A stretch of 61,545 nt of DNA from contig LJKK01000004.1 in the NCBI GenBank assembly GCA_001421185.1, positions 1 through 61,545 of the forward strand, written 5' to 3'. Below are positions 8,741 to 17,134 of the stretch, piece after piece; within the stretch, counting starts at the first letter, position 1, and each line of letters begins with the position of its first letter. The stretch is from Methanomassiliicoccales archaeon RumEn M1 (GTDB taxonomy: Archaea > Thermoplasmatota > Thermoplasmata > Methanomassiliicoccales > Methanomassiliicoccaceae). The notes under the pieces are model-generated. The model was not told the DNA's origin and did not search any database. It saw only the letters and a program-made list of their open reading frames with translations. Position numbers and translations under genes: made by a program.

Positions 8741-9653
8741 TAATAACCGCCTCGGCCTCAGGGAGGTTGGGGGAGTCCACAAGTCTGGCTATGCGCTTCC
8801 CTCCCTTGCTCTTTCTGAGGTACAGGCGATAGGTGGCAGCGTGTCCAACGATGTGGCCACCGATCGGCCTGGTCGGATCGCCGAAGAACGCATCGGGCTT
8901 GGCCGACACCTGGTTGGTGACGGCCACCACGGCGTTGTTCAGGTCTCCGAACCTGAGCAGGTCATGCATGTGCTTGTTGAGGTTCTGCTGCCTCTCCGCC
9001 AGCGCCCCACGGCCGACGTACTCGGCCCGGAAGTGGGCGGTGAGCGAATCGACTATGAGCAGGCGGACCCTCATTTCGGTGGCCAGTTCCTGGGCCTTCT
9101 CGACCAGGAGCATCTGGTGATGTGAGTTGAACGCCCTGGCCACATGGATCCTCTTCAGCACCGCCTCGGGATCGAGGTCCAGCGCCATGGCCATCTGGAC
9201 GATCCTTTCCGGTCTGAAGGTGTTCTCGGTATCGATGATGAACACATCTCCATCCAGGCCCCCGTCTTCCAGGGGGCGGGTGGCGTTCACTGCCAATTGG
9301 AAACAGACCTGGGTCTTTCCGCTGCCGAACTCACCGTAGAACTCCACGATGGACTGGGTCTCCAGGCCGCCGCCCATGAGCTCGTCGAAGGCCTTGGAGC
9401 CGGTCGTCAGCTTGTGGATGTTCTTGCGTCGTTCCAGGATAACGTCCCCGGTCTCGAACCCACCGACATCGGCGGCCTGCTTGGCCGCCGCTATGATCTT
9501 GATGGCCGTGTTCTCCCCGATCTCTGCCAACTCGGCGAGCACCTTGGGCGACTCCACCGCGATGGCCATCAGGTCAACATAGCCGGCATCACGCAGCTTC
9601 TCTGCAGTTGCGGGTCCAACACCAGGCAACTCTTCTATGCTGGTTGCGGGCAT
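8712..9653 (-). CDS. radA: DNA repair and recombination protein RadA
   Basis: The archaeal Rad51/RecA recombinase coats single-stranded DNA and drives strand exchange. It begins with a helix-hairpin-helix domain ([11 protein letters not shown]), followed by the ATPase core with Walker A GEFGSGKT at residues 107-114 and Walker B LLIVDSL. L2-loop sequence ([11 protein letters not shown]...[13 protein letters not shown]) is intact. The length of 313 residues is slightly below the family average. I prefer the ATG at 9653, which has a GGAAGGTG ribosome-binding site five bases upstream. An ATG at 9668 sits in frame five codons earlier. A TATA-like TTTTATAT precedes both. The downstream gene trmG10 overlaps its end. 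Confidence 0.96.
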   Translation of the reverse strand: MPATSIEELPGVGPATAEKLRDAGYVDLMAIAVESPKVLAELAEIGENTAIKIIAAAKQAADVGGFETGDVILERRKNIHKLTTGSKAFDELMGGGLETQSIVEFYGEFGSGKTQVCFQLAVNATRPLEDGGLDGDVFIIDTENTFRPERIVQMAMALDLDPEAVLKRIHVARAFNSHHQMLLVEKAQELATEMRVRLLIVDSLTAHFRAEYVGRGALAERQQNLNKHMHDLLRFGDLNNAVVAVTNQVSAKPDAFFGDPTRPIGGHIVGHAATYRLYLRKSKGGKRIARLVDSPNLPEAEAVISVSEDGIRD

Positions 9654-9859
9654 TTTTGCACCTTCCATACAGCCAATTGCATCGGGATATAAAAGGGACC
9701 CCTCGGTTGATTGAAACTACCTGTTACCTGTAGGTATCCAGTGGCCTCATAGGGTCCGAACGTAAACATCCCAAATCATGGCATCGCCCATCTCGGGCGG
9801 CACCTCGGTTCGCTCGTCCCGGCCTCGACGAGCGATGGCCAGATGGGTCTCCGCAAAGG

Positions 9860-9868
9860 TTTATAATA
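9860..9868 (+). promoter_or_regulatory. TATA box for the small membrane protein gene
   Basis: The sequence TTTATAATA is centred about 27 bases before the ATG at 9891, the spacing expected if transcription begins at the start codon. This predicts a leaderless mRNA, and no ribosome-binding site is seen. Confidence 0.6.
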
Positions 9869-9890
9869 CAATGGTAATTAGGGTCACACA

Positions 9891-10253
9891 ATGGCCAAGA
9901 AGCGTAAGAAGGAGGAAAAGGCGGAGACCTATGAGTGGGTGCCCCCTCAGTTCGACGAGAAGGAGTTCCTCTTGAAGGACCTCCGGAGCACCAAGTCTCT
10001 GATGATCACGGCCGGCCTATCCATCCTGTTCGGGATATTGGCCTTCGGCATAGGAACGCTTCTCGGGAACCTGCAGCTGGCCGCTATCCTCCTCATTTTC
10101 GCCGGCGCCGCCGCTCTCAAGAAGATCTATCCGCTCCTTGGGATCAAGGAGTCCGACGTGGACAACAAGATCCTGGCCGGCAACATCGCCATGTTCATCT
10201 TTCTGGCGCTCGGCATCTGGATCATGCTGATGAACAAGCCGTTCACCGCGTGA
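9891..10253 (+). CDS. Small membrane protein of unknown function
   Basis: A 120-residue protein with a very basic N-terminus (MAKKRKKEEKAE), a short soluble stretch and three hydrophobic segments (LMITAGLSILFGILAFGIG, AAILLIFAGAAAL, IAMFIFLALGIWIMLM). It is likely a three-pass cytoplasmic-membrane protein with its N-terminus inside. The regular archaeal promoter, leaderless start and clean convergence with cca two bases before that gene's stop support it as a real gene. I cannot assign a function. The divergent neighbour is radA. Confidence 0.7.
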   Translation: MAKKRKKEEKAETYEWVPPQFDEKEFLLKDLRSTKSLMITAGLSILFGILAFGIGTLLGNLQLAAILLIFAGAAALKKIYPLLGIKESDVDNKILAGNIAMFIFLALGIWIMLMNKPFTA

Positions 10254-10255
10254 TC

Positions 10256-11620
10256 TCAGATCTCCCAGTTCTTTCTCTTGTCCAGGAGGGTCGATATGAC
10301 CCTCCTGTTCTCTTCCACCAGCGCGTCCTCCCCGCTGACGGCCGTCAATCCCTCGAGCCCCCGGAGCCCGCTTCCCAAGGCGGCCTGGCCGAGGCGGTCC
10401 AGCACCAGGCCGACCGCCTGGGGGTGCTCACGGCTCACCATGACCGACCACCGTCCGTTCACGAGAAATGGTTCGCTCAGGCCCTTGCCTCTCCATTTGT
10501 CCAGGAACGAACGCGCATTGTCGATCCAGGCCGGGGGGCCGTCGTGGCGGACCGAGCGAGGCAGGACCGCCCTCTCGAGCTCGATCGCCATCTGGATCCC
10601 TTCTCCGATGTAGAAGTCCCGATCGTACACCACGAACCCTCCGCGCTCCAGAAGGTCCACCGCGCCGTCCAGGGTGCGCCTTACCTGGGGATAGAGGTCA
10701 TCGTCGATCAGATCGGGCCGGTCTAGGTGGACCACCAGCAGCTCGGTCCCCCTGTCCTTCATGACGTCCCGTATCTGGCTAAGGGGCATGGGCCTCCTTT
10801 CATTGGGGAAGAAGAAGGCCAGCGATGGGCGCGACAGGTATTCCCTGGCCGCATGGATGAACAGGGCGAGGTTGTTCACCGACAGGGCGGAGGCCACGTT
10901 GCGGTCCCGGTCCACCGGGTCGTAGAACACCAGGGGGTCCTTGAACGGCCTGCCCCTCTCCCCCAACGACAGCGTCTCTCCCTTTCTCCAAGAGGATGCC
11001 GCCTCCAGCACCTCCCGCATCCCACCATAGCGCAGGATGAGGAGCTCTACTAGATAGCCGGAGAATCCCCGGGTGCGGGCCTCGGCGCCGTACGTCCCGA
11101 TGCCTTTCATGAACAGCTTGAGCAGACGAACCTGATCATGCTGCCCCTCCTTCAGGCTGGAGTTGACATACTGGGTGTGGAAGGGCGTACGGTCGACCGC
11201 CGATCTCAGCTCCGATGCGTCCTTCACGGCATAGCAGGGCACAAGGTCGACCTCCAGGCCGTCCCAGGTCCCGTGGATGTAAGGATGCTCGGCGTAGCGC
11301 GCCTCACCATCCTTCAATATCTCCCTTCCAATAGCGAGGCCGAGGCTTTCCAGGTCCTTCCTCTGGACGGTGGGGGGAAACAGCATGAAGATGTCCAGGT
11401 CGGGGCTGCCCACATAGGTGTCCTTGGCCACCGAGCCGACCAACATGATCTGGATGTCCAGCCCCTTCTCCCGAGCCTTTTCGCGGACCGCCTCAAGGAT
11501 GGCCTTCGCTGCCCTGTCCACGCGCTCCCGTTGCTCTGGGGTGGGCCTGATCCTGCGCAGCACCTCGTCCTCAATGGCCATGTCTGCGGCATCAGGCCGA
11601 TAGCCAATAACACTTTCCAT
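10256..11620 (-). CDS. cca: CCA-adding enzyme (tRNA nucleotidyltransferase, class I archaeal)
   Basis: This 454-residue enzyme adds or repairs the 3'-CCA of tRNA from CTP and ATP without a template. The nucleotidyltransferase head has GSVAKDTYVGSPDLDIFM with the catalytic Asp pair, and a third acid in EVDLVPCY. The conserved neck follows (EGQHDQVRLLKLFMKGIG, GFSGYLVELLILRYG). The long C-terminal body and tail match the archaeal class. The first 13 residues are atypical. A second ATG at 11581 (MAIEDEVLRRIRPTPEQRERV) is an equally good start by family pattern. Encoded CCA on the tRNA-Tyr and tRNA-Pro genes but not tRNA-Gly shows why the enzyme is needed. Confidence 0.95.
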   Translation of the reverse strand: MESVIGYRPDAADMAIEDEVLRRIRPTPEQRERVDRAAKAILEAVREKAREKGLDIQIMLVGSVAKDTYVGSPDLDIFMLFPPTVQRKDLESLGLAIGREILKDGEARYAEHPYIHGTWDGLEVDLVPCYAVKDASELRSAVDRTPFHTQYVNSSLKEGQHDQVRLLKLFMKGIGTYGAEARTRGFSGYLVELLILRYGGMREVLEAASSWRKGETLSLGERGRPFKDPLVFYDPVDRDRNVASALSVNNLALFIHAAREYLSRPSLAFFFPNERRPMPLSQIRDVMKDRGTELLVVHLDRPDLIDDDLYPQVRRTLDGAVDLLERGGFVVYDRDFYIGEGIQMAIELERAVLPRSVRHDGPPAWIDNARSFLDKWRGKGLSEPFLVNGRWSVMVSREHPQAVGLVLDRLGQAALGSGLRGLEGLTAVSGEDALVEENRRVISTLLDKRKNWEI

Positions 11621-12024
11621 CGTCGTGGTTGTCAGCGCCCGGGACGGTGTGGTGGGGATTCAAAAGTTCTCAGGAGGAAAGTAGAGCATCCGCCCCAGGC
11701 GCCGGGACGATTCAGCAAGCGTCAGTTATAAACTCATTATCGTGAGTTGCAGCGCCCCTCTTGATGCATGGTCGATGATGGAGCGGCCCGCATCGCGGAT
11801 CTAGCGACATAACGCCGCACCTTCTTGCCAGGCAGCATTGCGCAATATATGCCAACATAATATTATCTGTATAGATATCATTATGCTGGCCAAATGGAAT
11901 GGCGATCATGATTCTCGATATACAAAGGCGAGTTAGCTACAAATATGAAGAAAGGAAATCTTTGAGACAAGGGCACCGAAAGGTTCCCTTGAGCCCTATA
12001 GGAGGATAGGGTTGAGGTGCGAGC
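11621..12024 (+). promoter_or_regulatory. AT-rich promoter and long leader region of mtaCB
   Basis: These 404 bases lack a convincing gene. The stretch 11840-11895 is strongly AT-rich, with several TATA-like elements (CAATATATG, ATAATATTAT, TATAGATATC), so the mtaC message probably has a leader of 100 bases or more, unlike the leaderless genes nearby. The last 60 bases carry two stem-loops, described separately. Long structured leaders are known for methanol methyltransferase operons of Methanosarcina. A 65-codon frame on the minus strand (11712-11909) has poor composition and I discount it. Confidence 0.55.
11969..12011 (+). promoter_or_regulatory. Two stem-loops in the mtaC leader, the second with AGGAGG in its loop
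   Basis: Stem-loop 1 (11969-11990) pairs AAGGGCACC with GGTTCCCTT around a GAAA tetraloop, with a single mismatch. Stem-loop 2 (11994-12011) pairs CCCTAT with ATAGGG perfectly, and its six-base loop is AGGAGG, a full ribosome-binding sequence. A separate GAGGTG (12014-12019) follows, at ideal spacing from the ATG at 12025. The arrangement suggests translational control or mRNA stability control of mtaC. The function is inferred from structure only. Confidence 0.55.
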
Positions 12025-12807
12025 ATGATAGACCTAAAGAGTGTGAACTACGATAGGGTTCTGCGCCGCTATGATATTCAAATGGAGGCGCGAGAAACCC
12101 CCGAGGACATAGCCGCGAAGATGGTCCCCCAGGACCCCGTTCTCAAGAAGATCGCCGAGGACGTCGTCTTTATGCGCTACAAGAATGTGCAGGACGACGT
12201 CACCGCCGCTCTTGGGACGTTCTCTCCTGAGGAGATCATCGACAAGGGCTTGGTAAAGGGAATGGATGTGGTGAGCGAGCTGTACGGAAGAGGCATCTAT
12301 TATCTGCCTCACGTCATGGTCGCCGCCGACGCCATGGACCGCGGCGTCAAGCTCTGCGAGTCCAAGATGACCGGCGCCCGTGAGATGAAGGGCAAGGTGG
12401 TCATGCACGTTGCCGAGGGAGACCCCCACGACATCGGCAAGAACATCGCCGCCGTGCTGCTGAAGTCGAATGGCTTCAACGTCATCGACATGGGCAGGGA
12501 CGTGGCTGTGGAGGACGTTGTGCAGACCGTTGAGAGCGAGAAGCCCCAGCTGGTCACCGGCACCGCGCTTATGACCACCACCATGTCCGCGTTCCCCAAG
12601 GTGGCGGACAGGCTCCAGGAGAAGGGCATCAACATCCCCTTCATCTGCGCTGGCGGTGCGGTCAACCGTGCCTATGTGGAATCCTACCCCATGGGTGTGT
12701 TCGCCGAGAAGGCCGCTCAGGGACCCGCCCTCGCCAACAAGGCGGCTGAGGGATGGGACTGGAGGAAGCTCAGGGAGAACTGGGACAAACTCACCGGAGG
12801 AGCTTAA
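12025..12807 (+). CDS. mtaC: Methanol corrinoid protein MtaC
   Basis: MtaC carries the corrinoid that accepts the methyl group of methanol from MtaB and passes it on to MtaA for coenzyme M methylation. The 260-residue protein has an N-terminal four-helix cap (residues 30-115) and a C-terminal B12-binding domain with DPHDIG at 133-138, whose His 136 is the lower cobalt ligand. The GTALMTTTM and ICAGGAVN loops of the cobalamin fold follow. It has a GAGGTG ribosome-binding site five bases before the ATG. mtaB follows 18 bases later in the same direction. The dimethylbenzimidazole-off binding mode follows from the family, not from this sequence alone. Confidence 0.97.
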   Translation: MIDLKSVNYDRVLRRYDIQMEARETPEDIAAKMVPQDPVLKKIAEDVVFMRYKNVQDDVTAALGTFSPEEIIDKGLVKGMDVVSELYGRGIYYLPHVMVAADAMDRGVKLCESKMTGAREMKGKVVMHVAEGDPHDIGKNIAAVLLKSNGFNVIDMGRDVAVEDVVQTVESEKPQLVTGTALMTTTMSAFPKVADRLQEKGINIPFICAGGAVNRAYVESYPMGVFAEKAAQGPALANKAAEGWDWRKLRENWDKLTGGA

Positions 12808-12825
12808 AGACTGGAGGTGAAAAAA

Positions 12826-14037
12826 ATGGCACTGAAGAGATACACCAAGATGGAGTATGGCTCGCCGGATGAGATGGTCTTTGGAGAGGCCAAATACCCT
12901 GTGTCCTACGGTCTCGGACAGACCGTCGGTGCGGGAATGGTCATTCCAGAGGTTAACTTCGCCCCAAGGCCTGGCGCCGAGAAGAACCCCGAGACCCTGC
13001 GCCGCGAATATGTCGATTACATCACCAAGGATGTTCTGGACAGGGCTATCACTCTCGGTTTCCCCGCCGTTCAGCTGGAGAACGAGCACGTCTTCCAGAT
13101 GGTCAACGATCCGGAGAAGTTCGAGAAGCCCGTGGTGGCCGGACAGAAGGAGCTCATGCAGAAGTACCACGATGAGTACGGCATCGCTCTGTCCATCAGG
13201 CACACCATCGCCGACCCGAGGCTGGCGGAGGAGGGCCTGAGGCCCGGCATGGACAAGAAGCACTCCTACCCCGAGAAGACCATCGAGGCCTTCGAGGTGG
13301 CCGCTGCCAACGGCGCCGACCTGCTCTCAGTCGAGACCATGGGCGGCAAGGAGGTCGCTGACTACGCTATCCTGCACCAGGATATCCGCGGATGGCTGTT
13401 CGGTATCGGCTACCTGGGCAGCCTGGACATGGAATGGATCTGGCCCCAGATCGTCGAGATCGCCAAGAAGAACAAGGTCCGGGCTGGCGGTGACACCAAT
13501 TGTGCCGGCGCCAACACCTCCATGTTCATGGCGGGCGGGTATCTGGACAAGGACATACCGAGGACCTTCTCTGCCGTGACGAGGGCGATCGCGTCCGCCA
13601 GGACCCTGGTTGCCTGGGAGGCCGGTGCCACTGGTCCCGACAAGGACTGCGGCTACGAGGGCCCGATCGTCAAGGCCATCGCCGGAAAGCCCTGCGCTCA
13701 GGAGGGTAAGGGTGCCCAGTGCGCTCACGCCGACCTGATGGGCAACCTCATCGCCCAGGTGTGCGACCTGTGGTCCAACGAGTCGGTCGAGTACCACCCC
13801 GAGTTCGGCGGCTCGTCCGTCCAGTGCTGGCTTGGCAACATCGGCTACGAGGCCGCTCTGATGAACACCGCCAAGCAGCTGAAGCAGGACAAGCTGCTCC
13901 GTGACCTGTACATGGCCACGGACAGGTACAGGTCCCCCGAGTCGTTCATCCTGGCCTACGACAACGCGTACAAGATCGGTCAGGCCATCGCTGAGAACGG
14001 GAATGATATCTACCTGAGGGCCAAGCTGCCGGCATGA
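12826..14037 (+). CDS. mtaB: Methanol:corrinoid methyltransferase MtaB (frame closes early)
   Basis: This zinc enzyme activates methanol and methylates Co(I) of MtaC. The TIM-barrel sequence is well conserved: GGDTNCAGANTS and GAQCAHADLMGN hold the two Cys zinc ligands, and SVETMGGKEV and WSNESVEYHPEFGGSSVQCW are family blocks. The start is the ATG at 12826 (MALKRYTKMEYG), eight bases after the centre of a perfect GGAGGTGA site. An upstream GTG at 12817 is part of that site. The frame stops at 403 residues, while known MtaB proteins are about 460. The missing tail is in the next frame at 14034-14228. Restoring one G near 14028 (CTGCCGGC to CTGGCCGGC) joins them. Confidence 0.95.
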   Translation: MALKRYTKMEYGSPDEMVFGEAKYPVSYGLGQTVGAGMVIPEVNFAPRPGAEKNPETLRREYVDYITKDVLDRAITLGFPAVQLENEHVFQMVNDPEKFEKPVVAGQKELMQKYHDEYGIALSIRHTIADPRLAEEGLRPGMDKKHSYPEKTIEAFEVAAANGADLLSVETMGGKEVADYAILHQDIRGWLFGIGYLGSLDMEWIWPQIVEIAKKNKVRAGGDTNCAGANTSMFMAGGYLDKDIPRTFSAVTRAIASARTLVAWEAGATGPDKDCGYEGPIVKAIAGKPCAQEGKGAQCAHADLMGNLIAQVCDLWSNESVEYHPEFGGSSVQCWLGNIGYEAALMNTAKQLKQDKLLRDLYMATDRYRSPESFILAYDNAYKIGQAIAENGNDIYLRAKLPA

Positions 14038-14228
14038 CCGCTGCCAGGCTCATCGAGGAGGAGTCGAAGGCCGGAAAGCTGAAGCTGTCCAAGCACGAGC
14101 AGGACATGCTCCGCAGGATCATCACCGACCTGAGCGCGCTCCCCGACGAGCAGGGCAAGTTCGTGGACCAGTGCCTCAAGGCCTACAAGGACATTCCCAT
14201 GTTCAACCCGAGGAACTACGACCTCTGA
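14034..14228 (+). CDS. mtaB: C-terminal tail of MtaB in shifted frame (or small downstream protein)
   Basis: These 64 codons (MTAARLIEEESKAGKLKLSK... ending NPRNYDL) overlap the mtaB stop by four bases. Read alone, they would be a small helical protein coupled through ATGA. More likely they are the last helices of MtaB: the junction becomes YLRAKLAGMTAARLIEE after a one-base repair, and the total of about 468 residues matches the family length. MtaB tails of this Lys/Glu-rich kind, ending with an aromatic followed by Asp or Gly and Leu, are expected from Methanosarcina enzymes. I recall that pattern rather than having aligned it. Confidence 0.6.
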   Translation: MTAARLIEEESKAGKLKLSKHEQDMLRRIITDLSALPDEQGKFVDQCLKAYKDIPMFNPRNYDL

Positions 14229-14250
14229 ACAAGCCTGTCCCTCCTCAAAC

Positions 14251-14269
14251 CTTTTCCCTTTCTTCTTTT
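14251..14269 (+). terminator. Pyrimidine-rich terminator tract after mtaB
   Basis: A run of T and C with several T-stretches (CTTTTCCCTTTCTTCTTTT) begins 22 bases after the end of the MtaB tail. Archaeal RNA polymerase commonly stops at such U-rich tracts without a hairpin. It separates mtaCB from the convergent ramA operon. Confidence 0.5.
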
Positions 14270-14425
14270 ATTATTGCTTGTTGGTGATACGGAAGCCGTC
14301 CCTGGCGGACCGTGGATATTGACTCTCTAGATCAGGACGACCATGTCCCCATGACCTGGCGAGGATACGGCCATCTAGCTTGAAGGGCGCCGGCGAGGCC
14401 AAAAAAAGGAAAGAGGGCGGGTGGC

Positions 14426-16060
14426 CTAGGTCCGCACCAGTCCCTTCTGCAACTCGCGGAACTTGAAGCACTTCTGCGGGCAGGCCCTCTCGCACCGCAT
14501 GCAGGCGGTGCCATTGCAGAGGTCGGAGGCCACTTCCAGCTCGAAACCGTGCGTCCCTCCCTGCCTGATCCTGATGGCGCTCTCAGGGCATTCCTGCACG
14601 CATCTCTCGCAGCCAGTGCATCCCTCGAAGCTGCCCTTGACATACAGTCCGATGTCGCGAAGGACCTTCAGGCCCTTGTGGCCTAGGTCAGGAATGTCCC
14701 TCATGACCGTGCGGGTCACCTTGGCCTCCTTGGTGATGGGAGGCAGCGGCTGCAGGTCGGAGATCCCCAGCATCATGTTGTACGCCTCTATGGGCATGCC
14801 CTCGGTCCAGAAGGCCAGCTCCTGGATGAACACCTTCTCGAACACCTTGTCGGAGGCGAACATGACATGGTTCGCCCTGATGGTCTGGGCGAGCGATTGC
14901 AGTTCGTCCAGCACCTCGGGGTCCCTCACCAGGTCCAGCGCCATGGCCAGGGACGTGTTTCCAAACTGGTAGATCTGGCTGCAGGTGGGGGGCAGCAGGC
15001 CCACCCGCCGGGCCTTGACGGCGTCCACGTAGGTCCCGGAGGCCCCGCTCATGTACATGATGTCCAGCTCCTCGAACTTCAATCCCGCATGTTCGAGCAG
15101 GGTGAAATGGCCGGCCCTCATGGCGCCAAAGGTCTTGGCCGCCTCCACGACGTCGTGCTCCTCCAGGACGACACCGTCCTGAAGGTGAAGCTTGCGGTCG
15201 AACGTGGTGATGTGGGGCATCTTGATCAGACCCGAGTCCAACCCCTCGGCGATGGCCGCGATGACCCCGGTGCCGGTCACCCCCACCGCCCGGCCGTGCA
15301 TCTCCCCCTCTTCCATCACGCCGCCCGTGTTGGGGTCGACCACGTCGCCGGGCTTGGCCATGATATCATCGTCGAGCACGGTGCATCTCCAGTCGTTCAC
15401 GCCATTGACATCGCTTATGGCGCCAGGAGAGGCCAGCATGCCGGCCTTGATGTGCTGCCCCTCTATGGCGGGCCCCGCGGCGGCCGAGCCGGTGATGATC
15501 TCGTCGCCGACCTTGATGGCCATCTCCGCGTTGGTCCCGTAGTCGGTCACCAGCACGTTCTCCTTTCTATCCAGGAGGCCGGTCTTGTACATCATGGCCA
15601 GGGCGTCCGCCCCTATCTCGTGCTTGATGGCCGGAGGAACGTACAGCTGGCACTTGTCCGGCAGGTTCAGGCCGAGATCGACGGCATTGATGACCGCGGC
15701 GTCCCGCCTCTGCAGCTCCACCCCCCGAACCTTCAAGGCCGTTTCGCCGACAAAGGCCAGGTCGCGGGTCTCGATGTTCTGGAACATGGACAGCTGGATG
15801 GGATTTCCGCAGATGGCCACCCTCTCCACCCCGGACAGGTCGATGTCCAACAGGTTCATCAGCTTGTTCGCGGTGTCGATCAACAGGCGATGGGCCAGGT
15901 CCTGCTGCACCTCGATGCAGAATGTGAGGTGGTCCATCACGTTGGCCCCCGGGACCGGGTGGCGAACCGTGATGGCGGTCGAGATGATCTTCTTGCTCTC
16001 CAGATCCACAGCGTGCATCCTCATGCCGCTGGTCCCTACATCTATTGCGATTCCGTACAT
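14426..16060 (-). CDS. ramA: RamA-type corrinoid activation protein (ATP-dependent reductive activator)
   Basis: This 544-residue protein reduces inactive Co(II) corrinoid back to Co(I) with ATP and low-potential electrons. The N-terminal part is an ASKHA-type ATPase, DUF4445-like (IAIDVGTSGMRMHAVDL, VTDYGTNAEMAIK, MSGASGTYVDA). The last 65 residues hold two ferredoxin-type 4Fe-4S motifs (CTGCERCVQEC and CNGTACMRCERAC). The length and layout match methanogen RamA. Facing mtaCB, its likely client is MtaC. It is the last gene of a three-gene operon, starting eight bases after the His-tailed protein. No membrane segment is seen, so it should act in the cytoplasm. Confidence 0.93.
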   Translation of the reverse strand: MYGIAIDVGTSGMRMHAVDLESKKIISTAITVRHPVPGANVMDHLTFCIEVQQDLAHRLLIDTANKLMNLLDIDLSGVERVAICGNPIQLSMFQNIETRDLAFVGETALKVRGVELQRRDAAVINAVDLGLNLPDKCQLYVPPAIKHEIGADALAMMYKTGLLDRKENVLVTDYGTNAEMAIKVGDEIITGSAAAGPAIEGQHIKAGMLASPGAISDVNGVNDWRCTVLDDDIMAKPGDVVDPNTGGVMEEGEMHGRAVGVTGTGVIAAIAEGLDSGLIKMPHITTFDRKLHLQDGVVLEEHDVVEAAKTFGAMRAGHFTLLEHAGLKFEELDIMYMSGASGTYVDAVKARRVGLLPPTCSQIYQFGNTSLAMALDLVRDPEVLDELQSLAQTIRANHVMFASDKVFEKVFIQELAFWTEGMPIEAYNMMLGISDLQPLPPITKEAKVTRTVMRDIPDLGHKGLKVLRDIGLYVKGSFEGCTGCERCVQECPESAIRIRQGGTHGFELEVASDLCNGTACMRCERACPQKCFKFRELQKGLVRT

Positions 16061-16068
16061 GTGTCACC

Positions 16069-16473
16069 TCAATGATCGTGCCTGTGCCCGAGAATGCCCA
16101 GCTCCAGCCTGGGGCCAAGGGCTTCCAGGTTGCTCCTGACGATCTTCTCCAGTTCCCTGTCGGTAAGGCCGACGACGGCGGCCATGAACTTCATCTCACC
16201 CTCGACGATCGCCCCCTCGGGCAGCCGGTCCTCCTTCTCAGGGCCCAGGTCCAGGTCGACCATGTTGACCTGGAGCGAGCCCCCTGGAACCGAGACGAAC
16301 GCTTTCACATGCCCTATCAACATCCCCTTCTGGGCGACGATGCTGTTGCCCATCGAGCGAACCGCTCCGACGATGAGCTCGGCAAGCTCCCCTCGCTCGA
16401 TCCCCCGGGAGGTGAACAGGAGCCTCATTCCGAAGGAGCCGGCATGCGCCTCATCCTTGGTGTTCTCGCTCAT
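16069..16473 (-). CDS. Small protein with His-rich C-terminal tail, between a G3E GTPase and RamA
   Basis: A 134-residue protein of unknown family. The body alternates beta and helix (GMRLLFTSRGIERGELAEL, GSLQVNMVDLDL, GEMKFMAAVVGLTDRELEKIV), and the last residues are GILGHRHDH, a compact His/Asp tail suited to binding a divalent metal. Its ATG overlaps the stop of the CobW/G3E GTPase gene as ATGA, and ramA starts eight bases later, so the three are surely co-translated. I infer a metal-carrier or cofactor-docking role for methyltransferase maturation. No homologue of known function comes to mind. Confidence 0.65.
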   Translation of the reverse strand: MSENTKDEAHAGSFGMRLLFTSRGIERGELAELIVGAVRSMGNSIVAQKGMLIGHVKAFVSVPGGSLQVNMVDLDLGPEKEDRLPEGAIVEGEMKFMAAVVGLTDRELEKIVRSNLEALGPRLELGILGHRHDH

Positions 16474-17066
16474 AGGACCTCCTCCACCATGCCGACCAGT
16501 TCTTCGATCCCCTGGCCGTCGCGGGCGGAAATGAACACGATGGGCGTGGACGAAGTGATGCCCCTCACGGTACCCTCCACCTGGTCCCGGACTTCCTGGG
16601 ACACCAGGTCCACCTTGTTGATCGCCACCACGTCCGCCCCGTCCACCTGCCGGCCCAGGAAGGCTCCGGCCTCAGCGAAGAGCTTCGGCGCCCGGAAGGC
16701 GTCGATGAGGCAGATGGTGAAGGTACGATCCTCTCCTATCATGGACGTGCGCACTATCTGCTTGATCTTGTTGGGAAGGGCGAGGCCGGTCGGCTCGATC
16801 ATGATGACGTCCGGCTCAAATTCGGTCGATACCTGGCGGAGAGTGTTCTGCAGGCTGCCGGACAGGGAGCAGCAGATGCACCCCTCGGTGAGCTCCACGC
16901 TCCTGAGCCCATTGGACTCGATGACCGCTCCGTCCACCCCCACCTCGCCGACCTCATTGACTATGATGGCGACCCGTCTACCGGCACGGCCAAGAGCGGT
17001 GCCCAGGCGGATCAACAAGGTGGTTTTCCCGCTCCCCAGAAAACCAGCCAGCTGACAGACTATCAT
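16470..17066 (-). CDS. G3E-family (CobW/UreG/HypB-like) GTPase
   Basis: This 198-residue P-loop GTPase has Walker A GFLGSGKTTLL, the switch region with the metal-binding motif GCICCS (CxCC), Walker B-like MIEPTGLALP, and the NKVD base-recognition motif. The G3E family delivers or inserts Ni, Zn or cobalt/corrinoid into target enzymes by GTP-driven metal handover. It lacks the CobW C-terminal domain, so it is close to the minimal UreG/HypB size. It heads the operon with the His-tailed protein and ramA. Likely targets are the zinc site of MtaB or the corrinoid of MtaC; this is inference from neighbourhood. Confidence 0.88.
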   Translation of the reverse strand: MIVCQLAGFLGSGKTTLLIRLGTALGRAGRRVAIIVNEVGEVGVDGAVIESNGLRSVELTEGCICCSLSGSLQNTLRQVSTEFEPDVIMIEPTGLALPNKIKQIVRTSMIGEDRTFTICLIDAFRAPKLFAEAGAFLGRQVDGADVVAINKVDLVSQEVRDQVEGTVRGITSSTPIVFISARDGQGIEELVGMVEEVL

Positions 17067-17134
17067 TACCTTTTCCAGGCGTTCTGGAAATTATAATACC
17101 TTTGTCCGGACGTATATCGCCCCTCTGAGAGGGC

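Noticed and set aside
11712-11909. Minus-strand small gene in the mtaC leader region
   Set aside because: Poor composition, no ribosome-binding site or promoter, and it overlaps the AT-rich promoter of mtaC.
12034-13263. A 409-codon minus-strand frame over mtaC and mtaB
   Set aside because: Antisense shadow of highly conserved genes in a GC-rich genome, with no motif of its own.
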